Assembly (NCBI RefSeq): GCF_029227915.1
Contig: NC_079883.1
Span: forward strand, 18,970,001 to 19,034,000
Source: Hydractinia symbiolongicarpus
Taxonomy: Eukaryota; Cnidaria; Hydrozoa; Anthoathecata; Hydractiniidae
Direction: 5' to 3'
DNA length: 64,000 bases
The notes beneath the pieces are model-generated. The model ran no database searches, was not told the DNA's origin, and saw only the letters and a program-made list of their open reading frames with translations. This document shows positions 41,371-51,955 of the stretch, piece by piece. Both the position numbers and the translations under genes were made by a program. Numbering within the stretch: the first letter of the stretch is position 1; each line of letters opens with the position of its first letter.

Positions 41371-41381
41371 CTTTATTATAG
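41371..41381 (-). promoter_or_regulatory. AATAAA-type start-context motif of the polymerase gene
   Basis: TATAATAAAG abuts the polymerase start codon on the minus strand. The same block stands before the copy 2 start at 59668-59678. Confidence 0.5.
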
Positions 41382-41437
41382 GTAGATTTCAATTTCAACC
41401 AGCATTTTTTTTGGTTTTGTCAAGGTTTGGATATTTC

Positions 41438-41684
41438 AAGGAATTTCCCTTATTTGGCATATATACTATTGCGCATGCGTTGATAATATCATGTATCTTA
41501 CATTTAATATTATTATGTGTTGTTTATTGGCATTTAGTATTGTTATGTGTTGATATCAGCATATGATTTCGTTTTTACTTGTTTTAGGAAGGAGGTGGTG
41601 GTGGAAATGGTGAAAGCGGGGTTTTTTGGGGGTAAAGGTGTGAAAGGATCGAAAAACTGATTATAATCACTCCCTACTACTACT
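41438..41684 (-). repeat. Right terminal inverted repeat of Polinton copy 1
   Basis: Complement of 25763-26010. Copy 2 begins with the same sequence at 59361, with more changes. Confidence 0.9.
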
Positions 41685-41690
41685 TGACCA
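41685..41690 (+). repeat. Right target-site duplication of Polinton copy 1
   Basis: TGACCA, matching 25757-25762. Confidence 0.85.
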
Positions 41691-42151
41691 ATAAGCACAA
41701 GGCCAGTGTGGGCACATACCTTACTTTCTTAAATTACTAAGAATAAGATATTTGTTTGGTTGAGTGAAACTGTTTTCTTAAAACATTGAAGTCAAGGGTT
41801 TCCCGATACACGTGATGGAACAATAGAACAATAGAAGTAATCAATCAATATGCGCGGTCGACCGTAGAAAATTCGTTTGCGACCCAGCGTAATTTTCCCA
41901 CATTCACGTTTTCAAATTTCAGGAAAAAGGACTTATATGTGGTCTTCTATAAGTACGACATTAGCTACATACTATGATATAACACAACACGTAATCATAA
42001 ATAAATATCTGCCACTAATAAACTGCTGTCATATTGAAAATATACAAAGGATAGTGCAACGTTTATAGTATCCTTGCAGGCGTTTAAACTCGAAATTTGT
42101 ATATGTTAGAGGATTGTAATAAGGCTACATAGCATACAAGTTAAGCTAAGC

Positions 42152-42784
42152 TTAAAGCACAGACTTAATGTCCCAGATTTTTGTCAGTCCAGCACTTTTA
42201 GAGCACTTAAGGTTAATTACAGCAGTTGAACCACACGTGGAAAAGGATTTGTCAGCAGGTGTGAGGTGAGTTTCTGTATCAAAATTGGACGTGGAGGGGC
42301 AAACATACTCTGACACCCTTAACAGGCCAAAAAATGCCACTCAGATAAGACAATTCCACATTGCTTTGTCGTGGTTGGAAAACATAGAGTTTTTAATAAA
42401 CATTATCATTTTACGCAGATCAGCTGGTGTAATTGGTAGTCTCTGAAAAGGAGAATTTGGATGACATCTTCGAATGCCACGCAAAACATAGTACAGGCGA
42501 CCCATGTGGGCTATCTTCGTGTTAAAGCCACGTATTACACTCTCGTACTGAACACTGCAAAGATAGACTTTAATAGTAGCAAATTTGACGCGTTTTGCCA
42601 AATATGTCGCAAACAGTTGAAGTGTTAATTCTGTCAGGGGAAAGGTAGGTACGGATGTAGCTTCGCAAAATTTTTTAAATGAGAGATATCCTGACCGATA
42701 TGTTACCCTGGATTTTGTTGAAATGGATGAGTTTAAATAACTCGACGCAATTAAGGAAGACATCGCAGCTTTTTTGTGTACCAC
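42152..42784 (-). pseudogene. Tyrosine recombinase fragment (DIRS/Crypton-like)
   Basis: It reads MVHKKAAMSSLIASSYLNSS at 42784, then a core-binding SAM-like domain (STKSRVTYRSGYLSFKKFC, LFATYLAKRVKFATIKVYL, YVLRGIRRCHPNSPFQRLP). A stop at 42341 sits where the catalytic domain begins: AFFGLLRVSEYVCPS holds the first catalytic Arg. HLTPADKSFSTCG and INLKCSKSAG follow, and the rest, including HxxR and Tyr, is missing. It is truncated and dead. The type is common in cnidarian tyrosine-recombinase retroelements. Confidence 0.7.
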
Positions 42785-44102
42785 GGGTCTCCATTGGAAA
42801 ATAATAAAAAAGCAAATTAAATGACGTCATGTTCTGCGATGCGCGATCATATGCCGCGGACTATACTTACCACAACATATTAACTTTCTTTTTTCGTGCG
42901 TGAAGCCATTGTATTCGGTCCGGAAAATTATGAGCGACGTCTTCGCCACGTTTTTCCAAAGCTCAGCAAGAAGTCAAGGGCAAGGGAAGACGTGCAAGCA
43001 GTGACAAAGATTCAAGAAAACAGGTATATATATCTAGCTAATCTAGTTCATTTTCGTATTTACTGATAATAATATCCTTTACAGTGACATAAGGTTTTCG
43101 GGAATAGTAAAGTTCTATATATATATATACATGATACGATTTCTATAGCTAGCTAGCTAAATAGCTACCACAAAATAACTATAGCTATACCTATAACTAT
43201 ACTCTATATAGCTACCTAGTCACAGCTACCTATCCAGTACAGACATATACTAATTTTTTAAAGCTGTAGCTGGCTATCAGAAAATACACTGATTATTGCT
43301 TGTTCATAGTGTCCAATAGCAGAGCTAATGTTTTTACTCCAAAATAGTCTATATAGATGAATTCCTGTGTGATGTTGTGTTGTTTATATTCCCAGACCTT
43401 GGATTTACAGTTAGAACATATGTCAGTAAAATGATGCTACTAGGCACAGCGCAAGTTTTTAACCATAGTACGACTTTCTATACTTAAATTCTGCATTATA
43501 TTTCCTGTTTTTCCAATTGCCTGTCAATATTTTATGAACTATTTGGTTTCGTTAAACGAAAGCCATACAAAGTGCTTCGTTTCAAATTTTAACCGATGTT
43601 CATATATAAAAACTTTATAAACAAATTATCTTCAGAACTTAAAGTTTTTTATAAGGCCTGTCACCAAATTTCGTATAACGAAACAAACTTTATTATTTTT
43701 TGTATATACAAATTACATACAAACTTCATTTCAAATTATACGAACTTTACACGAACTTTATAATTTTAGTGATACGAAAAAGAATGTATTAAAATGCAAA
43801 AGATTTAATAAATCGATGCAAAGTTTTTGATACAAATTATACGAATTGCTTACAAACCTTTTGAGACGTTCGCTTATGAATTTTCATGTTTGAAGATGTA
43901 TATACAATTGAATCTGATTACCAAATATCGTTAAAAATCACACAATCTAATAATTATATCTGTAGTTTTACTAAGCGAAACCAATCATTGACACCAAAAT
44001 AATACGTTGTGTTACATATGTTTTACTTCAAGTGGAAATCCGGCATTTACCACCTCGGATTTTCCTTTTTAAGAACAACAAAAATTAAGTGTCAAAAGTT
44101 AT
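42785..44102. other. No supported gene; simple repeats
   Basis: AT-rich sequence with AGCTAGCTA clusters and a (TA)n run near 43118-43130. No coding frame above background. Confidence 0.5.
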
Positions 44103-47100
44103 TTACAAATTAAACTGTGATTTTAATTGTGTAATTATTGACAATTTTTTAACATTTTTGTTATAAACCATTTGATCTTCTTCGTTTTTAGACACAATGT
44201 CAATCCCCTTTTGTGATTGCAGCAGTTTCATTTCAGTCTCCTTAAGTTGTTTTTTAATATTGTTTCTTGCTACCACTAACTTTACTTCTATTTGGGCTGA
44301 TAATTGACATAATTGTTGTCTGTACATGTTGGGGTGGGTTTTGAAACACTTTCTAATGTTGTCGTATTCACTGACTAACTTGCAATCTCCTAATATCTTT
44401 ACAAGCAAATTTGCTGTCTTGCTCATTTCTGTTGTATGCACTTTTTTTAAGGAGATCATACGATTTGATGGCAACTCTTTTGGTATTGTTGGTGCTGCTT
44501 TTGGAGTGCTTGTCAGAGGAGTCATTGGTGTTTCAGAATGATGGCTTGAAAAATCCAGTATTGAGGTGTTCATTGGTGACGATGCTAATACTGCATCAAT
44601 GCTAGTGGCTGGTTCTGTAAGTGTTGTTTCTTCTCTCATAGTGGAAGCAAAGCTTATGGTGTCAAGAAACTTAATTAATGTGGCATCACTCTTGTTTTCA
44701 ATTTTTATTTTGAAGGCTGGTATTTTTTCTGGATGGCTTAAATATTTTTCCCAGCACAACTTTAAAAATTCCTTTTCTGTTTCTATTGTGTGTTGCCGAA
44801 AGTGATGAGTTTTTTTGGTTGTGTTTAGTGCCTCGTTGGTGTCGAAAAATTCAATGCCACTGTCTGCTTCTTTCCAAAATTGAGGTGTTACCAAATAATC
44901 AGCAATGCGCTCGAGGTGGGCTTGGTATGTCCACGGATGTTTTTCAATTACATGGTAAGGTATAATTGTATTTCTTTTTCTACTTAAAATTCCATTACTG
45001 TGTTTACTTATTTTGCTTTCAATACCAGATAAGATGGTATGATTGGAGTTTTCCTCTTTAACTTGCAGTCTCAAAAATGCATTTAGGATCACATTTGCAG
45101 GGTGGTGATTTGAGGTCTGCGAAGAAATTACTTTAAGGAAGTTGAAGCTTCTTTCCTCATTTTCTGTATTTGTTGTAGGTCCAGAGAAGATACGGTATTG
45201 TTCTGGTGCATGTGCAATCAATGAGTGGTAATACTGACCATACAGTTTGCGTTTGGTTAATGATTTTGGGCTTTTAATCACTTCGTTCAGTGCCAACGCA
45301 TGTAAGAAGGTGGTATTGTGCAGTCGCAATATGGATGTAGGTGTGCGGCACTGCTCTGGACTGTACATGATTTCCTGAATTTCACAAGCTGTTTCCAGAA
45401 CTTCAAAAACCTTTTGATCTACCTTCCCGTGTAAGTGGTTTGTGCAGTCTACCAAGCTTAATCTATAATCAGCAGCACGTTTAGCTTCTTTACCGCTGAA
45501 GGAGGCTGCAACCGTTGTTTCAAATAACTTCCTATCGTTCTTGTTTAGGTGGAATGGCAATTCATGGTATAAATTTTTTAAATGGCCAGCAATACAATGT
45601 AACGGCTCGCAAGGAAGGATTTCGTAATTGGCGAGACCAGACTGCGACAAAGAACAATTTGGTGATGCATACAACAGTGCTGGAGCACGTTGACTCCCTT
45701 TCAATTCTCTGTCAAGCATCTTCAGGAGGGCATCCTTTTTATTTTCGCATCCAAGTTTTACCTCGCGTTCGTGTAAATCTGCTATAATATCTACCTTAGA
45801 TATATTATCTGTGTAATGTAAATATTTTTTGTTCAGCGCATTTCGACCGTATATCGTAGCTGATAATGATTGCAGCTTCTGTTGTAATGACGTATGCGAT
45901 AAATTAAATATATGCACTAACTCCTTAGATCTCTCGGCGTGCATTCCGCATGCCCAACAAAAGTAGTGCCCACCCTTTTGATGGCCAGCCTCAAACTGAC
46001 AAGCGGGAGCATCACCTAAAAAATAATTTTATACAAATTATGAATTAATTATACTGTGGATCGAATGAACAACGTCCATGTGTAAAAAGAAAAGGGCATT
46101 TTTGCAAGCGTTGATAAAGCTAAATTTGTTTTGCTTTTGTAGAAAATTTCGGGATTTTAGTGCCTTTTTATGATAAATATTGATAATTATAATTTTTTTC
46201 CAGGAAACTGACAACGTAGCTAAACACTGACGTTTTTCTTACCCTTAAATATTCGCAGTATATTCGAAATTTCGATGCCTTCCACATTTGTCGTGGTCAA
46301 ATGTCGTATGTCATCCATGCGAACTTCGCTGTACATTATTTGTTGATCGTTGGAAGGACATCGAGCTAACATGTATAACTCGGGGGTTTCTACAGTACTT
46401 TGTACGTCGACGTGTAAACCTAAGAAAGCAAAAATTATAAAAGTCTGTTTAGAAACCGTAAATTGCACTTAGAGAGGCATGGAAAAGCTATTGAGTGCAT
46501 AAAATGTAAGATAAAATGGATTTTTTTCTTTGTGCGCTAATTACAGAAAAATGTGACCGCTATATTTGGAGAATCAAGTATAAGAGAGAACTAGATAAAT
46601 TTGCAAATGACATGACAATACCAGTTTTTACACGCAGACAATTGGTCTTTTAATCCATTAAGCGCTCGCCCCTGCGTCCAGGGCGCCTAATCGGCCATTT
46701 ACGGCAATGTCGCGCCAATTAAACGGCAATTAGCATCCGGTTGAAAAAATGTTCCGTAGTATTACTCGGGCAAAAAACGACTTGTATTACATTTGGGACG
46801 ATGTTGGTAAAGTTTCCGTTGCAATTTCCGCACGCGTTTATTAAACATTTTTGTTTAGGACTTCCTTAACTTTTTGACCGCCTCGGGAACTGGTTATGTT
46901 TCTGATTTCAAGTTAAGATGTCGGGTTGTTTTAATTGAAATTTTAATTGCGTTTATACGAGGAAAAACATTTACCCGCTTACCGAGATCTCGGGTGCGCA
47001 TGATCGGGATCTCGCATCGAGGTTTCTCTCAGTAGCTATTCCTGTTTTCGCTTTTTTATATTTAGTTACTTTCTGCTGCAGTTGTTGAACAACATTCTGT

Positions 47101-50068
47101 GATATTTCTCCCTGTTTGTTGTGTAATCAGACTGCAGGCCCATTAACAAATTGTCCAAATGTAAATGACTTATATCTTGTTTAATACACTGTTTTGTGTC
47201 GTAATACCAGTATACGGAACGTCCTTATTTATAGAGCCTGTGCCGTTTCTTGATTGTGACCAGACCGTTTATTTCAGAAGTTATGTGAAATTCAGTACAA
47301 ATGTTAGTTCTAGTTCTAATGTATTTCTTTATAGTGTTTAGTTAGTCAAAAAACAAATTTTGAAACTCTGCCTGAAAATCCTTCTACCGAAACTTTTGAG
47401 GATGATTTCATTAAAAACTGTAGGTGTCCGCTTTGGGGGAGGGGGGGTCTTTGACTCAAGAAAAGAATAAATAACAATTTTATTTATCAACCGGATATTA
47501 TCCAGTTATAATATGTATTTCGAAAATACGAGGAACATACAGTTAAGAACTTTTTTCGCTCCTAAATAGTACCTAAAACGTCTAAAACCTTACCTGTCTT
47601 CTCAAAATATTCTTCATCAGTGTAAAAAACAGCTTTGTCAAATAAACAGAACATTGTAATAAGTAGATGCGAGTGATTAGAAATTGACGATGTATCATGC
47701 CAATTCCCGAAATGACGTTGCCGTTGCAGCTTCTTCAAAAGTGCTACAGACGCGTCGAAGTCTTGGTCATCAACGCACAGGTCCAATCTGTTTAATTCGA
47801 AAACCAGTGTTTCATTATCGATTTTGTCGTAAAAAGAATCTGGGTGTAATCGGTAATACGGTTTGTGCTTTTTCGCCAAAGACTGACATATTGTTGTGAT
47901 ATCGTTTTTTCTGCCTATTACACAAAATAAGTCAAACAATGAGCATCTGTCATGACAGTAAAAATACTAGTTTTGCTTTTTACAACATAATGCTAACTTC
48001 GGCCTAATTTTTGTCAACAAAATAAGTACAGACTTAACCGAAATATAGACCCTAAAAATATTCAACATTAAATATTGTACCTGATACTGAAAGTTTTTCT
48101 GTTTTAATTTCTCCATCGACAAGGGACAAACTTTCAAACTCTTGCGGGACCAACAACTCTCCAACTGAATATACACCCTTAAAAAAACTTTTGAGTAAGC
48201 GTCTTTAAGTCTTAAAAAATGCAATTTCTTAATTAAAACAATTACCTTTGCCACAAGTTCTTTCATTTTTGCTTCTATTTCCTCACTTCTTTCTTCGGTC
48301 GGCATAGTGATATTAGTACCAAGCAGTCTACAATGATAAATACGAAAAAGTTATACTTGTATTATTAGGGCACTATTAGTGTCACTTAAAGAAATTGTAA
48401 ACTTTAAAGAACTTAAAAAAATATTTTACTGACAGGACACTGGGCTATACACATGATTTAAGTAAGGAGGAAAACTACCCATGTAAACCTTAGAAGCGCA
48501 TTTCATACGAAAAGGTACATGTAAAAGAAGTTCTAAAGTTGTATACCTTCTCTTCATCCTTCTAACCCTTGGCTTTGCACTGAATGGTTTGAGTCGGTTC
48601 AAATCACAACCACTATCATTTAAAAATGTCTTAATCACTTGGCCAGCATTCTTGGGTGTATCCCCTTTTGCATTTAACAATGTGAATTCATTGGCAAGCT
48701 GGGTGTAATTAACTGCATGACCATCAGGCAAGCTGCCAACTTTAGCAAGACAGCCAGCTGAATCCCAACTATAATTAGCAGGATTACCTACATGATCATG
48801 CGGTTGCTTTAACCCAGCAGCAATGTCATCTTTGTTGTTGACGGATCTACATATTGCACTTTTGTAAGTTTCAAATGATTTTGAAATACGATTTCTATTG
48901 TGTTGGCGTTTTGAGGTTGTGGATCCATATAACCTGAATAAAATAACAAAAAATCAAACAATGGTGGTATATAATTACTTCTTTATACCCATTTGAATTT
49001 CTTATTTTATTTTCATAATGTTCATATTTGTTGTAAAAACAAGTCTTAATTTAAGGGCGAATGCAACATAACTTTAATGAATAACATATCATAAAAACAG
49101 AAGAAATAGAAAGAATCAAAGTTTATTAAAAAGAAAAAAAGAGAGTTTAAGAAACATTTCATGCTCAAATGCATTTTTTAAGAAACATTGAGCCTGCCTT
49201 GCAAAACCAGTTTCTTCAAAAAAAATTTTTTACTTGAAGCTTATATTTTCATTACACTTTTTAGATAACAGATCTATGAACTTCTCCAATTCCAAAACAG
49301 ATTTCAAACAGATTTTCAAAAATTTTGAAAGTTTTTCTCATAGGTTTCGAGGAATAAAGTAATAATCTATATCTAGCTAAGTATATAATACTGTTTCAGT
49401 TACTGTAATACCCTTTTCAAATACCTGGCAACAGATGTTTCTTTCCACTGCTTTTCCATATCAGATTTTATGGCCCTACATAAATCTCTCTTCGTTTCTT
49501 TTTCCTTAACACAATTTGACAAAGTTATGGCTTTCGTAAAAGTGATACTGTGAGCCTTCTTAAACTGTTGATTTAAAGATGCCACAGTATCAGAGGCCAC
49601 CTCTATTATTTTTTGTTTGTGAGGCTTATACAGACCCGCATCCTCTGCTTTCCTTTTCCCACATTTGGATTTAGTTTGAAAGAAAGAAAGTGGCAGCCTA
49701 AATTTTTCGTTACGTATGCAGCCCTTGCAATCAAGGAACGAGTGGCTTTCTTTATCTTTCAGCTTCAATTTTCTCCATGCATCGAGGGAAAATTCTGTTA
49801 AAATGGCATTTTTTCGAGATACAGAAGATTTTCCAATATTTACAAACATCTGTTTCAGTTTCAATGCCGATTTTTTGTACTGTTCATACGAAAAATCAAC
49901 AAATCCATTTCCATCTTTAAATAAAACTATGAAGTTGTTAAAATGTTCGTGATAACAAACTGCAGTATCTGACTTGCTAACATTTTTCCCAAGTCTATAA
50001 CTATCTTTCACTAAAACCTCATAAAAATAAACTTTTGCAAATCCGCAAGTCAATGGATCTAACAACAT
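44103..50068 (-). CDS. Seven-exon gene, unknown conserved protein, possibly transposase-derived
   Basis: Exons on the minus strand: 50068-49425, 48933-48547, 48327-48246, 48177-48081, 47914-47594, 46419-46243, 46015-44103. All introns are GT-AG and all phases agree, giving 1206 codons plus stop with no interruption. Exon 1 has a cysteine pair (FLDCKGCIRNEKF). Exon 2 has LPDGHAVNYTQLANEF. Exons 4-5 join at VSG-RKNDITTICQS. Exon 6 has ELYMLARCPSNDQQ. Exon 7 starts with a zinc-knuckle-like CQFEAGHQKGGHYFCWACG, then a SAP-like helix pair (DIIADLHEREVKLGC), a conserved CEPLHCIAGHLKNLYHELPF (about residues 704-723), NTENEERSFNFLKVISS and a C-terminal coiled coil. I recall relatives in many cnidarians, often multicopy. 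The EPLH block recalls the DPMH-type motif of CACTA/KDZ transposases. Function unknown. Confidence 0.8.
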
Positions 50069-51237
50069 CGTAACTAACAGCTAAAAATAAATAAATATAT
50101 ATATATATATATCAGTTCAGTTGTATAATAATGTTACCTTGATAAAAGCGAGATAGGCAAATAAAATTCCTGAACCTGGACTATATATTTTTTAACCAAG
50201 GGAGTAAATGTTGACCTTTAGCATTTATTTATTCGACGTGCTGAATGATATCATCACTCTCCTCATATTGTCTTATTTTTATTGACCATTTTTGCCTTGC
50301 AGGCAAACACACATATATAGCTCCGCAGAGAAAATTTATTGTTGTTTTTTCAACAAAATAAATATAAAATATAGCTAGCTATATTGCTAAGAAAAAACAC
50401 TAAACATCTCTTTTTAAATAAATTTCACAAGCTAAACTACAAGCTAGCTAGCTTAACTTCTTGTTTTTAAGAGTTTTGGCTAACCTCGTCAAATTAACTG
50501 CTGAATATTCCTGAAAAAAATCCTGGCTGATAACACAAGTTTTAGTATTAAGAAATATTCAGATATACTATACCTTGCTTTTAGAAGTTTGACTATATTT
50601 CCATGTACCTCCTCGTATTATTATTGCCGCCAAACCGCCATTATTATTCACCTTGTCCGATGACGTTCAGCGATTTGATTGGACAAAAAACGCATGTCCG
50701 ATCTGGTCTGGAAATTATAATTTTAGCAAAACTTTTCTGTTTTTGTCTGTTTGTTTATGTAGCTAGCTACTGGGTGTCTTTATCAAATTATCGCATGCTT
50801 ATTTCACACTAAACATATAACATTTATGTGATATTTAGAAAGGGCATGCATTAGTGCAACGTTTGGTACCAAGTCTATTTAGGTTACATGCGCATATAGA
50901 GATTTGTGAACCATTTTATTACCAAATAGCAATAAAACATGCATGTTTTTCATAATTATCTCTTTATATAAGCCATAAAAAACCCTAGACTTTTTTGAAA
51001 CGAATAGCCACCTTTGTTGTCAACATAAAAAGAAGCTAGGTGTATCAGGATATTTTAATATAAGCGTGCGATCTTTAAAAAACCCCCCAAAAGTGTACCC
51101 TCCTCTGAGACGGAAAACTCCTTCAAAAACGTTTCATTGATCTAAACCAGGCCTTATTTCAGAAGTTGAAAGCTTGCAGACCAGATATAATATCACTTCC
51201 AAGGCCTGAGACACATTATTAAACATTTTTTTGAGAT
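50069..51237. other. Upstream region of the seven-exon gene; no supported gene
   Basis: It holds a (TA)n run at 50095-50112, TAGC clusters at 50375-50455, and AT-rich sequence. A promoter for the gene starting at 50068 presumably lies here but no element can be named. Confidence 0.4.
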
Positions 51238-51955
51238 TTAAAGTTTAGGTTTTGAAAAACCCCCAAAAACGTGTATTTTACGGAACCCCACCTTAACTGC
51301 GTCAAGAAATCTCTTTGAAGAGTTGTAGTATCGATGAAGGGGTTGGTGTTGGATCTGCTTCGGCTTCTGGGCATAAACGTTTGAAGTGTTGTACCTGCAA
51401 TCGAGACAAAAGATCTGCATAAGTATTGTGCTGGCCTTTAAATGTGGCGTACCAGGAGGTTTATATTGTGTTCTGCTGTGTAGAAAAATAAAAAACGGAC
51501 AAGATGCATGATGTTTGGACAACGACACGACTCAGAGGACCACACATGAACAATAGCCAAATTATCTGTGTATAACACTAATTGCTTGTTTTTCCATGCC
51601 TTGCCGCAAGAAAAAACTGCTACAATTATGACCAATAACTCAATGAAGGTGATACTATACTTATGAGTAAGGTTTAAGGCAACTGAAAACCATGCACCAG
51701 AAAAAAATCCTCCTATGCCTACTCAAGAAGCATCAGTAAAAAGATTTATTGAAGAGGAGTCTAGTAGGCTTTCTGCCTCCTGAAATTTTTTTGAAACAAG
51801 GAATGCGATATCTTGCAATGTTTTGCCTTCAGTTGAAATTTGAAAGGATTTCGCAATCATAGTTTCAAAGCCTAACTCTGACCACTCGTCAACAGTTCTA
51901 AGATGAGGCTCAGCCATCATTTCATCGTATGTTAAAAAAGTTTTACCTTTGCTTT
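51238..51955 (-). pseudogene. RNase H region of a DIRS-like retroelement
   Basis: On the minus strand: TFLTYDEMMAEPHLRTVDEW, INLFTDAS (first RNase H Asp), a TGA stop, VGIGGFFSGAWFSVALNLTH, SITFIELLVIIVAVFSCGKA (Glu), LVLYTDNLAIVHVWSS (Asp), HNINLLVRHIPG-type and FLDAVKVGF. A frame shift near 51440 separates the last part. The 5' part is cut at 51955 by the 3-kb tandem repeat. The reverse transcriptase is missing. Confidence 0.65.

Larger units (their letters stand above)
25763..41684. mobile_element. Polinton/Maverick element, copy 1, both ends present
   Basis: A 15.9-kb unit bounded by long terminal inverted repeats starting GTAGTAGTAGGGAGTG and flanked by TGACCA duplications. It carries the diagnostic set: family-B DNA polymerase, retroviral-type integrase, packaging ATPase and capsid candidates, plus small membrane proteins. 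Genes sit in strand blocks: plus at the left end, mixed centre, and a long minus block from 41370 down to 33924. The coding part is visibly richer in G+C than the flanks. Several genes carry single-base shifts or deletions, so this copy is inactive. I could not find the adenovirus-type protease expected of many Polintons. Confidence 0.93.
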
